A stretch of DNA of 64,000 nt from an uncultured Roseibium sp. (GTDB lineage Bacteria > Pseudomonadota > Alphaproteobacteria > Rhizobiales > Stappiaceae). Positions 34,869-44,870 of this stretch are shown here, in pieces. Location of the stretch: assembly GCF_947499295.1 (NCBI RefSeq), contig NZ_CANMNP010000015.1:62001-126000 (forward strand), in the 5' to 3' direction. Under the pieces are notes generated by a model. The model saw only the letters and a list, made by a program, of their open reading frames with translations. It searched no databases and was not told the DNA's origin. Positions within the stretch are counted from its first letter, which is position 1. Each line of letters opens with the position of its first letter. The translations under genes and the position numbers were made by a program.

Positions 34869-35968
34869 CCACTTCCTTTGGAACTCCGGGCGCAAAAATC
34901 CCGGCCACAATCGTCACCGGGTTTCTGGGGGCCGGGAAAACCACGCTTATTCGAAATCTGTTGCAGAACGCCGGAGGCAAGCGAATTGCACTGATCGTCA
35001 ATGAGTTTGGCGACATGGGTTTTGACGGTTCGCTGGTGAATGGCTGTGCGGATCCTGAATGCGCGGCTGATGAAGTGGTTGAACTGACCAATGGATGTAT
35101 TTGCTGCACAGTTGCAGACGACTTCCTGCCCACAATGGAAATGTTGCTTGCGCGGGAAACGCCGCCCGAGCACATCGTCATTGAAACTTCCGGCCTGGCG
35201 TTGCCTCAACCGCTGGTGCGGGCGTTTTCCTGGCCAAGCGTCAAACCAAAGGTGACCGTCGACGGTGTTGTCACAGTGCTTGATGCTGCGGCCCTGGCAG
35301 AAGGACGAATCTCGCTTGACGAAGAAGCTCTGGAGGCGCAGCGCGCGGCTGACGAGGCCCTGGATCACGAGAGCCCGGTTGAAGAACTCTTTCATGATCA
35401 GTTGCGTTGCGCAGATCTGGTTGTGCTCAACAAGGCCGACCTTGTTTCTGAAACTGCACTTAACGACGTGCTTGATCGAATTTCGGAAGACGTGCGCCCG
35501 GCGGTTCACATCGTATCGTCTGAGAAAGGAACTCTTCCGATTGAAGTTCTTCTTGGACGTGGATCTGCTGCCGAAGATGACCTGTCAGACAGGCATGAGC
35601 ATCACCACCACCACGACCACGACGACCATGACCATGACCATGAAGATGAGGATCACCATCATCACGATCATCACCACCATGATGATTTCGAAAGTCATGT
35701 CCTGTCGGTATCCACGTTCGGCAGTTTGAAGCAAGCTGAAGACCGAGTTTTGGAAGCAATGTCGCTGAAGGGGGTTCTCAGGATCAAAGGTGCCGTCGCA
35801 ATTGAGGGCAAAGCAGCACCTGCCATGGTTCAAGCCGTGGGACCGAGGGTTGAAACCTGGTTCGCTGCTGGAGCCGAGAGTTCCGGGCGCCTTGTCGTGA
35901 TCGGTCTGAAGGGGTTGGACTTTGATGCTGTCAGATCTGTTCTCGGCGGTTTGAAGGCCGCCGCTTAA
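34865..35968 (+). CDS. cobW: CobW GTPase / metallochaperone with His-rich stretch
   Basis: A 367-residue G3E-family GTPase. The P-loop is GFLGAGKTT (19-27), the metal-binding CxCC motif is NGCICC (76-81) and the guanine motif is NKAD. CobW is thought to deliver cobalt to the CobN-S-T chelatase. Between the GTPase and C-terminal domains residues 244-272 hold 18 histidines mixed with Asp and Glu, a strong metal-binding segment that is longer than in many CobW proteins. It lies between cobP and cobN. Confidence 0.94.
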   Translation: MTTSFGTPGAKIPATIVTGFLGAGKTTLIRNLLQNAGGKRIALIVNEFGDMGFDGSLVNGCADPECAADEVVELTNGCICCTVADDFLPTMEMLLARETPPEHIVIETSGLALPQPLVRAFSWPSVKPKVTVDGVVTVLDAAALAEGRISLDEEALEAQRAADEALDHESPVEELFHDQLRCADLVVLNKADLVSETALNDVLDRISEDVRPAVHIVSSEKGTLPIEVLLGRGSAAEDDLSDRHEHHHHHDHDDHDHDHEDEDHHHHDHHHHDDFESHVLSVSTFGSLKQAEDRVLEAMSLKGVLRIKGAVAIEGKAAPAMVQAVGPRVETWFAAGAESSGRLVVIGLKGLDFDAVRSVLGGLKAAA

Positions 35969-35999
35969 GAGCCAAGAAAGTACGGGCCAGCCAAAAGAA

Positions 36000-38900
36000 A
36001 TGCATATCCTAGCCAGCCAGACGCGCCGGATTGACGACGGTGGAGACGCGGTCGACCTTGGTCAGTCTCCAGCCGATATTCTTTTTCTTTCCGCGGCGGA
36101 CACGGAATTGGGCAGTTTTGCTGCCGCTCATGCGCAGCTAAGTGCCGACAGGGCGACACTGAGGCTGGCGAACCTGATGGCGCTGTCGCATCCGTATTCG
36201 GTTGACCTATATGCGGAACAAACAGTGCGCGGGGCGCGCCTGGTCGTCTTGCGGGTTTTAGGCGGTGTCGAATACTGGCGCTACGGCCTTGAAAGATTTG
36301 AGGAAGAAACACGCTCGAGCGGCATAGAATTGATTGTCGTTCCCGGTGACGACAAGTGGGATGCCGATCTCAGCGGGCGGTCAACAAGACCTGTCGAGGA
36401 CGTTTATCGGTTTTGGCGCTACTGCGTTGAGGGTGGCTCTGAGAACTATGCCAATGCCCTCCGCTATTGTGCGTTTCTCATTGGAAGGGCTGAGGAACCT
36501 GCGCAGCCGGTTCCTCTTCCGCGTGCCGGTCTCTATCTTCCAGGACACGCAACCCCGGACTTAGGCACCTTGAAGTCAACCTGGCATGATCAGGCCAGAC
36601 CGTTGGCAGCCATTACGTTCTATCGCGCCCTTGTTCAGGGCGCTCAGACCGCTCCGGTTGATGCCTTGGTTGATGCTCTGGACAAAGCGGGCCTCAACGC
36701 GATGCCGGTTTTCGTTTCGAGCCTCAAGGAAGCGGAGTCCGTTGCTGTACTGGGCAGCCTGTTCAGTGAAGGGCGACCGGACGTTGTTCTAAATGGAACT
36801 GCTTTCGCAGTTTCGAAGGCTGGTGCTGCACATCAGTCCACGCCATTGGATCAACCTGGCAAGCCTGTCTTGCAGGTTGTTTTCTCGTCTTCTTCAAAGG
36901 AGGGATGGGATGAAAGCGATCAGGGTCTTTCAATACGTGATCTCGCCATGCATGTGGTTTTGCCGGAAATAGATGGACGAATCCTGAGCCGCGCTGTGTC
37001 TTTCAAGGAAGAAGGCATTTTCGACGAGGCGACGCAATCCACACCTGTCAAGTTCACACCTGTGCCCGATCGCATGACCTTTGTTGCAAACCTGGCAGCA
37101 AATTGGGCGAAGCTTGGCAAAATACCTGAAGCGGCGAAAAAGACCGCGCTGATCCTGGCAAACTATCCCAACAAGGACGGACGGCTTGCTAATGGCGTTG
37201 GCCTCGACACACCTGCGTCTTGCGTCACGGTTTTGGAAGCACTGAACATCGCTGGGTTTGATACAGGTAAAGCCCCAAAAAGCTCTGCTGCCCTTATGGA
37301 GACGCTGACGAGCGGGGTCACGAATTCGCTTGATAAACGTTCTGAAAGGGCAGGATTTCAGGAATTCGACCTGAGCAACTACCAATCGGCCTTCGCGGGG
37401 CTGCCTGATGACGTGAGGCGTTCAGTTCTGGACCGTTGGGGGCAACCTGAAGACGACCCGCATGTAATTGACGGCAAGTTTCGTTTGGGCTTGCACAGGT
37501 TCGGCAACCAGGTGGTCGGCATTCAACCGGCGCGCGGTTACAACATTGACCCAAAGGAAACCTATCACGATCCGAATCTTGTTCCACCGCATCACTATTT
37601 CGCTTTTTACTTCTGGCTGCGATGCTCTTTTGGAGCCGATGCGGTTATTCATCTGGGCAAACACGGAAACCTGGAATGGCTGCCTGGAAAGGCGCTTGCC
37701 CTCTCGGAAAACTGCTTTCCTGAGGCTGTGCTTGGGCCGGTTCCAAACATCTATCCTTTCATTGTCAACGATCCGGGTGAGGGCGCGCAAGCAAAGAGGC
37801 GGACATCTGCGGTCATTGTCGATCATTTGACACCACCTCTGACCCGGGCTGAAAGCCATGGCGCCGCGGAAGAGATGGAGACACTCCTTGATGAGTACTA
37901 TCTCGCCAGTGGTGTGGATCCGCGTCGCTTGAAAGCGCTGACTGGAGACATTCTGGATGCCGCTGCTCGTCACGGTCTGGACAAGGACATCGGCCTTACC
38001 GACGAATTGGACGAAGAAACGCGTTTGGCGCGTTTAGACGCGCATTTGTGCGACCTGAAAGAGTTGCAAATCCGTGACGGGCTTCACATTCTCGGGGTGA
38101 GCCCGGTTGGAGAACAGTTAACGGATCTCCTCGCAGCTCTCGCCAGGGTTCCCCGCGGCACCAGCCCCGCCGATGAGAGCCTTCAACGTGCCATCGCCAA
38201 AGACCTCGGGTTTGGTAACTTCGATCCGCTTGATTGCGATTTTTCAGAAACCTGGAACGACAAAAAGCCCAATCTCCTGCAAGAATTGCAAGCATCTGCC
38301 TGGCGTTCCAACGGCGATACTGTCGAACGGATTGAGCTGCTTGCCCAACGCTTGATTTCCGGCGGTTCGGATGTGCCGGAAGACTGGACATCTACGCGCG
38401 CAGCTCTTCTTGAGGTCAACGAAACCCTTCGACCTTCTGTTTGCGGGTCTGGCAAAGCCGAAATTGCCGCTGTGTTAACGTCTCTCGCTGGAGGTTTCGT
38501 GGAGCCTGGACCGTCTGGTGCTCCTTCAAGAGGCCGGCCGGACGTTTTACCGACAGGCAGGAACTTCTATTCTGTTGATGTCCGCGCCGTGCCGACCGAA
38601 ACGGCTTGGCGTCTTGGTCAGAAGTCCGCTCATCTGATTGCGGAACGGTATTTTCAGGAAGAAGGCGATTGGCCCACGTCCATGGTGCTGACCTGTTGGG
38701 GCACCGCGAACATGCGCACCGGTGGAGACGACATCGCACAGGCACTGGCATTGATTGGTGCAAGACCTGTGTGGGAAACCGGGTCGGGTCGCGTAACTGG
38801 ATTTGAAATTTTGAAACTGTCAGAGCTCGGGCGTCCGCGTATCGATGTGACGTTAAGAGTTTCGGGCTTCTTTCGAGACGCGTTTCCGCACCAGATGGAT

Positions 38901-39758
38901 CTGTTTGACAGTGCGGTTCGTGCTGTTGGCGCGCTCAATGAACCGGAGACCGCGAACCCAATCGCTTTGCGCATGAAGGATGAGACCAGACGCCTCCTTG
39001 AAGAAGGCCTCGACGAAGGTGCGGCGGCTCAAAGAGCGGGCTTCAGAGTGTTCGGGTCCAAACCAGGGGCCTATGGTGCTGGTCTTCAGGCACTGATTGA
39101 TGAAGGCATCTGGCAGGAACGCGCAGATTTCGCAGACGTGTTTCTGAGCTGGGGCGGCTATGCTTATGGCGGCGGCGCGGAAGGAACAGGCGCACGCACA
39201 GATTTGGAAAAGCGCCTGCGATCCGTTGATGCCGTTCTTCACAATCAAGACAACCGGGAACACGATTTGCTCGACAGCGATGATTACTATCAGTTTGAAG
39301 GTGGCCTGGCAGCGACGGTTGAAACGCTTTCTCAAAAAGACCCCAAGATCTATCACAACGATCATTCGCGGCCCGAACGTCCGGTGGTTCGTTCATTGAC
39401 GGAAGAATTGGGCCGTGTCGTGCGGGCCCGTGCCGCAAACCCGAAATGGATCCGCGGTGTCATGCGCCATGGCTACAAAGGGGCATTTGAGATGGTTGCC
39501 ACGCTCGACTATCTCTTCGCGTTCGCAGCCACAACACATGCTGTTGGGGATCATCATTTTGATCAGCTTTACGACGCATACCTAGACGACGAAACCGTTC
39601 GAGATTTCCTTAAAGACGCCAATCCTGCAGGTTTCAATGAAATGCTCGACCGTTTTCAGGATGCAATTGAGCGCGGCCTCTGGACGCCGCGGCGCAATTC
39701 GACCCATTCTGCCTTGAGCGACATGAAATCCAATCTCGTGGAGACACCAGCACCGTGA
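36000..39758 (+). CDS. cobN: Cobaltochelatase large subunit
   Basis: A 1252-residue CobN, the subunit that binds hydrogenobyrinic acid a,c-diamide and inserts cobalt with ATP hydrolysis by CobS and CobT (not in the window). Recognisable parts are HLGKHGNLEWLPGKALALS, FIVNDPGEGAQAKRR, the GTANMRTGGDDIAQALAL segment and the end MRHGYKGAFEMVATLDYLF. Length is normal for CobN. ATG 36000 has only a weak ribosome site. The last bases overlap cobO by GTGA. Its presence shows the aerobic, late cobalt insertion pathway. Confidence 0.95.
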   Translation: MHILASQTRRIDDGGDAVDLGQSPADILFLSAADTELGSFAAAHAQLSADRATLRLANLMALSHPYSVDLYAEQTVRGARLVVLRVLGGVEYWRYGLERFEEETRSSGIELIVVPGDDKWDADLSGRSTRPVEDVYRFWRYCVEGGSENYANALRYCAFLIGRAEEPAQPVPLPRAGLYLPGHATPDLGTLKSTWHDQARPLAAITFYRALVQGAQTAPVDALVDALDKAGLNAMPVFVSSLKEAESVAVLGSLFSEGRPDVVLNGTAFAVSKAGAAHQSTPLDQPGKPVLQVVFSSSSKEGWDESDQGLSIRDLAMHVVLPEIDGRILSRAVSFKEEGIFDEATQSTPVKFTPVPDRMTFVANLAANWAKLGKIPEAAKKTALILANYPNKDGRLANGVGLDTPASCVTVLEALNIAGFDTGKAPKSSAALMETLTSGVTNSLDKRSERAGFQEFDLSNYQSAFAGLPDDVRRSVLDRWGQPEDDPHVIDGKFRLGLHRFGNQVVGIQPARGYNIDPKETYHDPNLVPPHHYFAFYFWLRCSFGADAVIHLGKHGNLEWLPGKALALSENCFPEAVLGPVPNIYPFIVNDPGEGAQAKRRTSAVIVDHLTPPLTRAESHGAAEEMETLLDEYYLASGVDPRRLKALTGDILDAAARHGLDKDIGLTDELDEETRLARLDAHLCDLKELQIRDGLHILGVSPVGEQLTDLLAALARVPRGTSPADESLQRAIAKDLGFGNFDPLDCDFSETWNDKKPNLLQELQASAWRSNGDTVERIELLAQRLISGGSDVPEDWTSTRAALLEVNETLRPSVCGSGKAEIAAVLTSLAGGFVEPGPSGAPSRGRPDVLPTGRNFYSVDVRAVPTETAWRLGQKSAHLIAERYFQEEGDWPTSMVLTCWGTANMRTGGDDIAQALALIGARPVWETGSGRVTGFEILKLSELGRPRIDVTLRVSGFFRDAFPHQMDLFDSAVRAVGALNEPETANPIALRMKDETRRLLEEGLDEGAAAQRAGFRVFGSKPGAYGAGLQALIDEGIWQERADFADVFLSWGGYAYGGGAEGTGARTDLEKRLRSVDAVLHNQDNREHDLLDSDDYYQFEGGLAATVETLSQKDPKIYHNDHSRPERPVVRSLTEELGRVVRARAANPKWIRGVMRHGYKGAFEMVATLDYLFAFAATTHAVGDHHFDQLYDAYLDDETVRDFLKDANPAGFNEMLDRFQDAIERGLWTPRRNSTHSALSDMKSNLVETPAP

Positions 39759-40393
39759 CTGAAGAAAACGACAAGCCAGGTCTGACCGAAGAAGAACTGA
39801 ATGCCCGTCACGCCGAAAAGATGCGCAAGAAGAAGGCGGCGCGCGACAAGATCATGGCGACCAAGACCATCGAAAAGGGTCTGCTGATCGTGCATACAGG
39901 CAAGGGAAAGGGCAAATCCACCGCAGGTTTCGGTATGGTTTTTCGCTCGCTTGGTCATGGTCACAAAGTTGGCGTTGTGCAGTTTGTCAAGGGACGTATC
40001 GAAACCGGTGAACGTGCAGCACTCGAGCGATTTTCAGATCTGGTGACCATAAAGCGCATGGGCGAAGGTTTTACCTGGGAAACACAAGACAGACAGCGCG
40101 ACATAGACGCCGCCCAACAAGCGTGGGATGCGGCCAAAGAGATGATCACATCCGGTGATTTCCGGCTGATCCTTTGCGACGAACTCAACATCGTTCTGCG
40201 CTACGATTATCTCGACATTGCTGAAGTGGTCGATTTTCTGAAAAACCAGAAGCCGGCTGATGTGCACGTTGTCATCACTGGTCGAAATGCCAAAGACGAA
40301 CTGATTGAGATTGCCGATCTTGTGACCGAGATGACACAAATCAAGCATCCGTTCCGCTCAGGCGTGAAGCCACAAGAGGGCATCGAGTTCTAA
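39755..40393 (+). CDS. cobO: Cob(I)yrinic acid a,c-diamide adenosyltransferase
   Basis: A 212-residue CobO/BtuR protein. The P-loop is HTGKGKGKSTAGFG, followed by VGVVQFVKG and the LILCDELNIVLRYDYL segment. It adds the adenosyl group to the reduced corrinoid. The start is GTG 39755 within the cobN stop. The charged N-terminal helix (NARHAEKMRKKKAARDKIM) is usual for the family. Confidence 0.95.
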   Translation: MTEENDKPGLTEEELNARHAEKMRKKKAARDKIMATKTIEKGLLIVHTGKGKGKSTAGFGMVFRSLGHGHKVGVVQFVKGRIETGERAALERFSDLVTIKRMGEGFTWETQDRQRDIDAAQQAWDAAKEMITSGDFRLILCDELNIVLRYDYLDIAEVVDFLKNQKPADVHVVITGRNAKDELIEIADLVTEMTQIKHPFRSGVKPQEGIEF

Positions 40394-40405
40394 AAGTGAG
40401 TTCGG

Positions 40406-40888
40406 GTGCAGGGTTCATGTGTCGTGACATCGGCTCAAGCTGATGATGCTGAAGAGATTGCAGAGGTTCTGAGACGTTCAATCGCGGAACTCTGTGTTGC
40501 CGATCATTTCGGAGAAGCTTCGAAACTCGAACCGTGGCTGGCCAACAAAACGGCGAGGAATGTGCTTCTATGGATTGAAGGACCGGACCTGGTCGTGACC
40601 GCTCACCGACAATCAAAAAACGCCAGTTTCATAGCTGGTGTCGGGATGGCATCGGCGACGGGCGAGGTTTTGTTGAATTATGTGCATCCGGACGCCCGGC
40701 TGACTGGTGTTAGCAAGGTGATCATGCTCTCGCTGGAGGACCATCTTAGAAAGCTCGGTCTTGCGAAGGCGCGATTGACGAGCACGGTTACCGCTGAACG
40801 GTTTTATAGATCGATTGGCTATATCGAGACTGGCGATGCCAGGTCGCACAGGGGTGTCGTCGTGCGGGATTTTGAGAAGGTGTTTTGA
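40406..40888 (+). CDS. GNAT-family acetyltransferase in the cobalamin operon
   Basis: A 160-residue GNAT-fold protein: VLRRSIAELCVADH at the start, GEVLLNYVHPDARLTGVSKVIM as the acetyl-CoA loop region and ERFYRSIGYIETG as the last core helix and strand. The RGxGxG-type pyrophosphate loop is degenerate (RLTGVSK). It lies 12 bases after cobO and its end overlaps the next gene. No GNAT step is known in cobalamin synthesis, so its presence in the operon is unexplained. The start is GTG 40406; a GTG 18 bases further on is possible. Confidence 0.75.
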   Translation: MQGSCVVTSAQADDAEEIAEVLRRSIAELCVADHFGEASKLEPWLANKTARNVLLWIEGPDLVVTAHRQSKNASFIAGVGMASATGEVLLNYVHPDARLTGVSKVIMLSLEDHLRKLGLAKARLTSTVTAERFYRSIGYIETGDARSHRGVVVRDFEKVF

Positions 40889-41199
40889 TGATGAGCAGGC
40901 TCTTTGACCATTCGCTGCGGTCAGCCTCGGCAGATCACGCCGAGATTGTCCGCAAATATGAACTTTATCGAACCATTGTTGAATTCCTGGCGGCGGTGTT
41001 GTTCGTCATTGGCAGTATTTTTTTCTTCTATGAGCGTCTTGTATTTGCAGGCACCTGGTTGTTCCTGATCGGTTCAGTGTTCTTCGCTGTCCGTCCCACC
41101 ATTCGGCTGCTGCTCGAACTTCGGCTTGCGAATCTTCCGGTACCAAAGGAATTCCGACCTTATGGAGCTGCTCCAGTGTCGGAAGAAACCTCGCCATGA
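40888..41199 (+). CDS. YrhK-like small membrane protein
   Basis: A 103-residue protein with two hydrophobic helices, [19 protein letters not shown] and [18 protein letters not shown], joined by a short loop, as in the YrhK domain family. ATG 40888 is next to the GNAT stop and follows GAGAAGG; ATG 40891 is also possible. The end overlaps cobQ by ATGA, so it is firmly part of the cobalamin operon. Its function is unknown; an inner-membrane role next to the membrane step catalysed by CobD can only be guessed. Confidence 0.7.
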   Translation: MMSRLFDHSLRSASADHAEIVRKYELYRTIVEFLAAVLFVIGSIFFFYERLVFAGTWLFLIGSVFFAVRPTIRLLLELRLANLPVPKEFRPYGAAPVSEETSP

Positions 41200-42674
41200 T
41201 TGAAACCAAGGTCGCCAGGAATTGCCCGGCGATAATGGTGCAGGGAACGGGCTCCAATGTGGGCAAAAGCCTGATCGTGGCAGGCTTATGCCGTTTGTTC
41301 GCCAATCGAGGCATTTCAGTAAACCCGTTCAAACCGCAAAACATGTCCAACAATGCGGCTGTGACCGTCGATGGCGGCGAAATCGGCAGGGCGCAAGCTC
41401 TTCAGGCTTTGGGAAGCCGGGTACCACCGACAGTGCACATGAACCCCGTACTGCTTAAACCCGAAACCGACACCGGCGCACAGGTTATCGTACAGGGAAC
41501 CAGATACGGCACGATGCGGGCACGCGAATATGGAAAGCAAAAAAGCACACTTCTACCGAAGGTTATAGAGAGTTTCGAAAAAATTACTTCAATTTCTGAC
41601 CTTGTCATCATTGAGGGAGCCGGCAGCCCGGCGGAAATCAACCTGAGGGCTGGAGACATCGCTAATATGGGGTTCGCGGAAGCTGCGGACCTGCCGGTCA
41701 TCTTGTGCGCAGATATTGACCGTGGCGGCGTCATAGCATCGGTGGTTGGGACCCACGCGGTGCTTCTTCCTGAGGAGAGAGACCGTATCAAAGGGTTTTT
41801 CATAAACCGCTTCAGAGGGGATCCGAGCCTGTTTGAAGAAGGCATGCGCGAGATTGAAGGTCGCACGGCCTGGCGTGGCCTTGGTGTGGTACCCTGGTTT
41901 GCAGACGCGGCGAAATTGCCAGCGGAGGATGCCCTTGGGCTCGCAGATGGCTTCGGTGCAGGCAAAGTTAAAATTGTGGTTCCTGTTATTTCCAGGATCG
42001 CAAATTTCGATGACCTGGATCCCTTGCGGCTGGAACAGGACGTCACCCTTGAACTGGTTCAACCAGGTGTGCCGTTACCCGCCGACGCGGATGTCGTTCT
42101 ACTTCCAGGCTCCAAATCAACTATCGGCGATCTTGCGTTTTTTAGGGCACAGGGTTGGGACGTCGATTTGAAAGCACACCATCGTCGTGGTGGGCATATT
42201 CTTGGCGTCTGTGGGGGATATCAGATGCTCGGCAAGACGATATCCGATCCGGAAGGCATTGAAGGGACGCCCGGTACTGTAGAAGGGTTAGGATTTCTGG
42301 ATGTATCGACGACACTGACACCGCAAAAATCAACCGTTTCTGTATCTGGAAGCCACATTGCCAGCGGTGCCGCTGTGAAGGGGTATGAAATCCATATCGG
42401 GATCACATCGGGTCCGGATTGCGAGCGGCCGATGATGCTGCTGGAAAGCCACAAGCCTGATGGTGCTATCTCGGCAGATGGGCGCGTCTATGGAACCTAC
42501 GTGCATGGGCTTTTTACGGGCGATGCCTTCCGAGCGGCCTATCTCGATGCTTTTGATGCCCGAGCTCTGGTTGCGTATGACAGGCGCATCGATGAAATTC
42601 TGGATGATCTTGCACTTCATCTGGATGAAGTGATGGATGTCGAAACGATCTTGGACATTGCCCAGCGCAGATAA
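41196..42674 (+). CDS. cobQ: Cobyric acid synthase
   Basis: A 492-residue glutamine-dependent amidotransferase that amidates four side chains of adenosylcobyrinic a,c-diamide. The N-terminal ATPase part has [18 protein letters not shown] and [12 protein letters not shown]; the glutaminase part has the nucleophile in [12 protein letters not shown] and the histidine in [12 protein letters not shown] 41196 overlaps the preceding stop. It ends the plus-strand cobalamin operon and converges on cobD. Confidence 0.96.
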   Translation: MIETKVARNCPAIMVQGTGSNVGKSLIVAGLCRLFANRGISVNPFKPQNMSNNAAVTVDGGEIGRAQALQALGSRVPPTVHMNPVLLKPETDTGAQVIVQGTRYGTMRAREYGKQKSTLLPKVIESFEKITSISDLVIIEGAGSPAEINLRAGDIANMGFAEAADLPVILCADIDRGGVIASVVGTHAVLLPEERDRIKGFFINRFRGDPSLFEEGMREIEGRTAWRGLGVVPWFADAAKLPAEDALGLADGFGAGKVKIVVPVISRIANFDDLDPLRLEQDVTLELVQPGVPLPADADVVLLPGSKSTIGDLAFFRAQGWDVDLKAHHRRGGHILGVCGGYQMLGKTISDPEGIEGTPGTVEGLGFLDVSTTLTPQKSTVSVSGSHIASGAAVKGYEIHIGITSGPDCERPMMLLESHKPDGAISADGRVYGTYVHGLFTGDAFRAAYLDAFDARALVAYDRRIDEILDDLALHLDEVMDVETILDIAQRR

Positions 42675-42697
42675 TAAGGGCTGGCGGTCAGGCGCGC

Positions 42698-43675
42698 CTA
42701 AACCACAACAAGTACGGCCAAGGTGACAACCAGAGCAGCCTGAAGCCAGCATGCACCTACCAGCAAGACGAGTGCCTTCGCAATATCGTCACCCGATGCT
42801 TGCTTGCGTCCGTTATCGTTCAAATAGCTGTCCTGAGCAGTGTATTCGGCATAGATCCTGGGCCCGGCCAGTGCCAGATCGAGCGCGCCAGCCATGGCAG
42901 CCTCCGGCCAGCCCGCGTTTGGCGAGCGGTGTTTGTTTGCGTCTGTGCGAATGCATCTGAGGCTATCGGCAACTTTTCCCTTTGCCATTGGTGCAGCAAA
43001 GGCGATGAAGAGACCGGAAAGGCGCGAGGCTGGCAGATTGATCAGGTCGTCAAACCTTGCCGACGCCCAGCCGAACGCGGCGTATTTTTCGTTTTTGTGA
43101 CCGATCATGCTGTCGGCAGTGTTGACGGCCTTGTAGGCCAGCAATCCGGGAAGTCCCAGCACGGCAAACCAGAACGCGGGAGCAACGACGCCGTCTGAAA
43201 AATTTTCAGCGCAGGATTCAATTGCAGCGCGCGAAACACCGGCTTCATCGAGCTTGTCCGGATCGCGACCGACGATCATTGACACTGCTTTGCGCCCGCC
43301 GTGAAGACCATGATTTTTGAGCCCGTCCCGAACCGCGGCAACATGCCGGTACAGGCTGTTTTGTGCCAAGAATACAGCGGCTATGACAATCGTGAGTACG
43401 TCGCCATACGGCAATCTCTCCGCAAGTGCCTGAAGGCAAAATCCTGTGATAGATGACAGCACGATGAGCGTGATCAGCACCAGGACGCCATTTTGCTTGC
43501 GCGCGCCATTCGACAATGTTGTTTTGTTGAAACGTTGATCGAAAGCCGCAATCAGTTTGCCGAGCCAAACGACAGGATGCGGCAGACGGCGCCACAGCCA
43601 GTCAGGGTCACCAACAACTGCATCCAGCAAAAGCGCTGCCACAAGCAGCCAAAATGCATTTTCCAGCACCAGCAT
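42698..43675 (-). CDS. cobD: Adenosylcobinamide-phosphate synthase
   Basis: A 325-residue polytopic membrane protein (CobD/CbiB family) that joins aminopropanol phosphate to cobyric acid. It opens with LLLDAVVGDPDWLWRRLPHPVVWLGKLI and contains the GRDPDKLDEAGVSRAAIESCAENFSDGVVAP pattern (about residues 137-166) and VNTADSMIGHKNE. It follows cobC after 9 bases and converges with cobQ. Confidence 0.95.
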   Translation of the reverse strand: MLVLENAFWLLVAALLLDAVVGDPDWLWRRLPHPVVWLGKLIAAFDQRFNKTTLSNGARKQNGVLVLITLIVLSSITGFCLQALAERLPYGDVLTIVIAAVFLAQNSLYRHVAAVRDGLKNHGLHGGRKAVSMIVGRDPDKLDEAGVSRAAIESCAENFSDGVVAPAFWFAVLGLPGLLAYKAVNTADSMIGHKNEKYAAFGWASARFDDLINLPASRLSGLFIAFAAPMAKGKVADSLRCIRTDANKHRSPNAGWPEAAMAGALDLALAGPRIYAEYTAQDSYLNDNGRKQASGDDIAKALVLLVGACWLQAALVVTLAVLVVV

Positions 43676-43684
43676 CGTTTCAGA

Positions 43685-44686
43685 TCAACTCTCGGCCTGA
43701 ATTTCAGCGAGCGCACCTGAAAGACGTTCCAGATTGTCTGCGCTTCCTGGCAGTCCGAACCGGATCCAGGTTGGAGCATAGTCAAAAATGCGCGTCCAGA
43801 TATGTCGCCGCGCCAGCGCTTGATGCAACTGTGAAGCGTTACGCAGTCCAGCAAGTGCATAAAGCGGCGTTCCGCCAAAAACGCTCAAGCTGTGCTGCGA
43901 AAGACAGAGTGTCAGATCGGCCATCTCGTCTGCCAACTGACCTGACATTTTTTTCTGCCAGTCGATGTCTTTGAGCGCGGTCGCGCCGATTTCAAGCGCC
44001 GGACCGCTCAGGCTCCAGCTTTCCAGGATCGAGGACATTGTATCGGTGACGGTCTTAGGTCCCGCAAGATATCCGAGACGAAGTCCAGCCAGTCCGAAAA
44101 ACTTGCCGAATGATCTAAGCACCACAACGTTTTCGCCACCAATGTGAGGCAAAATGCTGGAACCGGGCACCACATCGGCAAAGGCTTCATCCACGACCAG
44201 GAATCCGCCCCTGTCTGTGAGCGATCTCGAGATTTCCAGCATACTCTTCACGTCAATCAGTTGCCCGTCGGGATTGTTCGGATTGACCAACACCACAATT
44301 TGAGCGCTTTCCGGAACTGCATAGATGCTGGACAACTCGACCAAATCGCATTTTTCGCGAACCCAGACGGCTCTGTGGCTGGTGTAACTGGGGGAGGTGA
44401 GCGCAACCGGTCCGCCCGGTAGGACGGATGGCAAGAGGGATATGAGAAGTTGCGTGCCAGGTGCTGCAACAACACCCAGATGATCCGGAATGGCATAAGC
44501 GCGCCGCGCGGCCGTTGTCAGTCTTTCCTGTCCTGCCTTGGCCGGTAGATCCGTCCATGTCGTTTTGGCGATAGAGCCAGGCAATGGATAGGAATGGGGA
44601 TTGATGCCGGTTGATAGATCCAGCCAGTCGGCACGTTTGCCGCCATACTGTTCCATCGCGCGTGTAAGGTCCCCACCGTGTTCCAT
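43685..44686 (-). CDS. cobC: CobC-type PLP decarboxylase/aminotransferase of cobalamin synthesis
   Basis: A 333-residue class I/II PLP enzyme that supplies the aminopropanol arm of cobalamin (threonine-phosphate decarboxylase type). DLSTGINPHSYPLP, LVNPNNPDGQLID and the PLP-lysine segment LRSFGKFFGLAGLRLGY are present. I start it at MEHGGDL (ATG 44686), which has GAGGGA upstream and matches related proteins; a TTG 18 bases earlier is less likely. It is transcribed together with cobD. Confidence 0.93.
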   Translation of the reverse strand: MEHGGDLTRAMEQYGGKRADWLDLSTGINPHSYPLPGSIAKTTWTDLPAKAGQERLTTAARRAYAIPDHLGVVAAPGTQLLISLLPSVLPGGPVALTSPSYTSHRAVWVREKCDLVELSSIYAVPESAQIVVLVNPNNPDGQLIDVKSMLEISRSLTDRGGFLVVDEAFADVVPGSSILPHIGGENVVVLRSFGKFFGLAGLRLGYLAGPKTVTDTMSSILESWSLSGPALEIGATALKDIDWQKKMSGQLADEMADLTLCLSQHSLSVFGGTPLYALAGLRNASQLHQALARRHIWTRIFDYAPTWIRFGLPGSADNLERLSGALAEIQAES

Positions 44687-44870
44687 CAAATCGTCCCTCG
44701 CCAATTGCTCCGGAATTGAGCATCCGAGCCAAACGCGTAGCCGATTTGCAGCGACAGGTCACCGCCGGAAACGACATGCCCTTGTCAAAAGCACAGATTG
44801 ACAGTGAGAACACCCGGCAGATAAAAAGAACAAAAAGGGAACAATTGCACATTCACGTCCGGAGAGTTTT

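Noticed and set aside
35595..35690. Short CAC/CAT/GAC-rich repeat considered as a CRISPR or tandem repeat
   Set aside because: The repetition is explained by His/Asp codons of cobW; there are no spacers. I saw no CRISPR-like array anywhere in the window.
35585..35833. Frame with long Val/Met runs opposite cobW
   Set aside because: It is the reverse reading of the His/Asp codon repeats in cobW.
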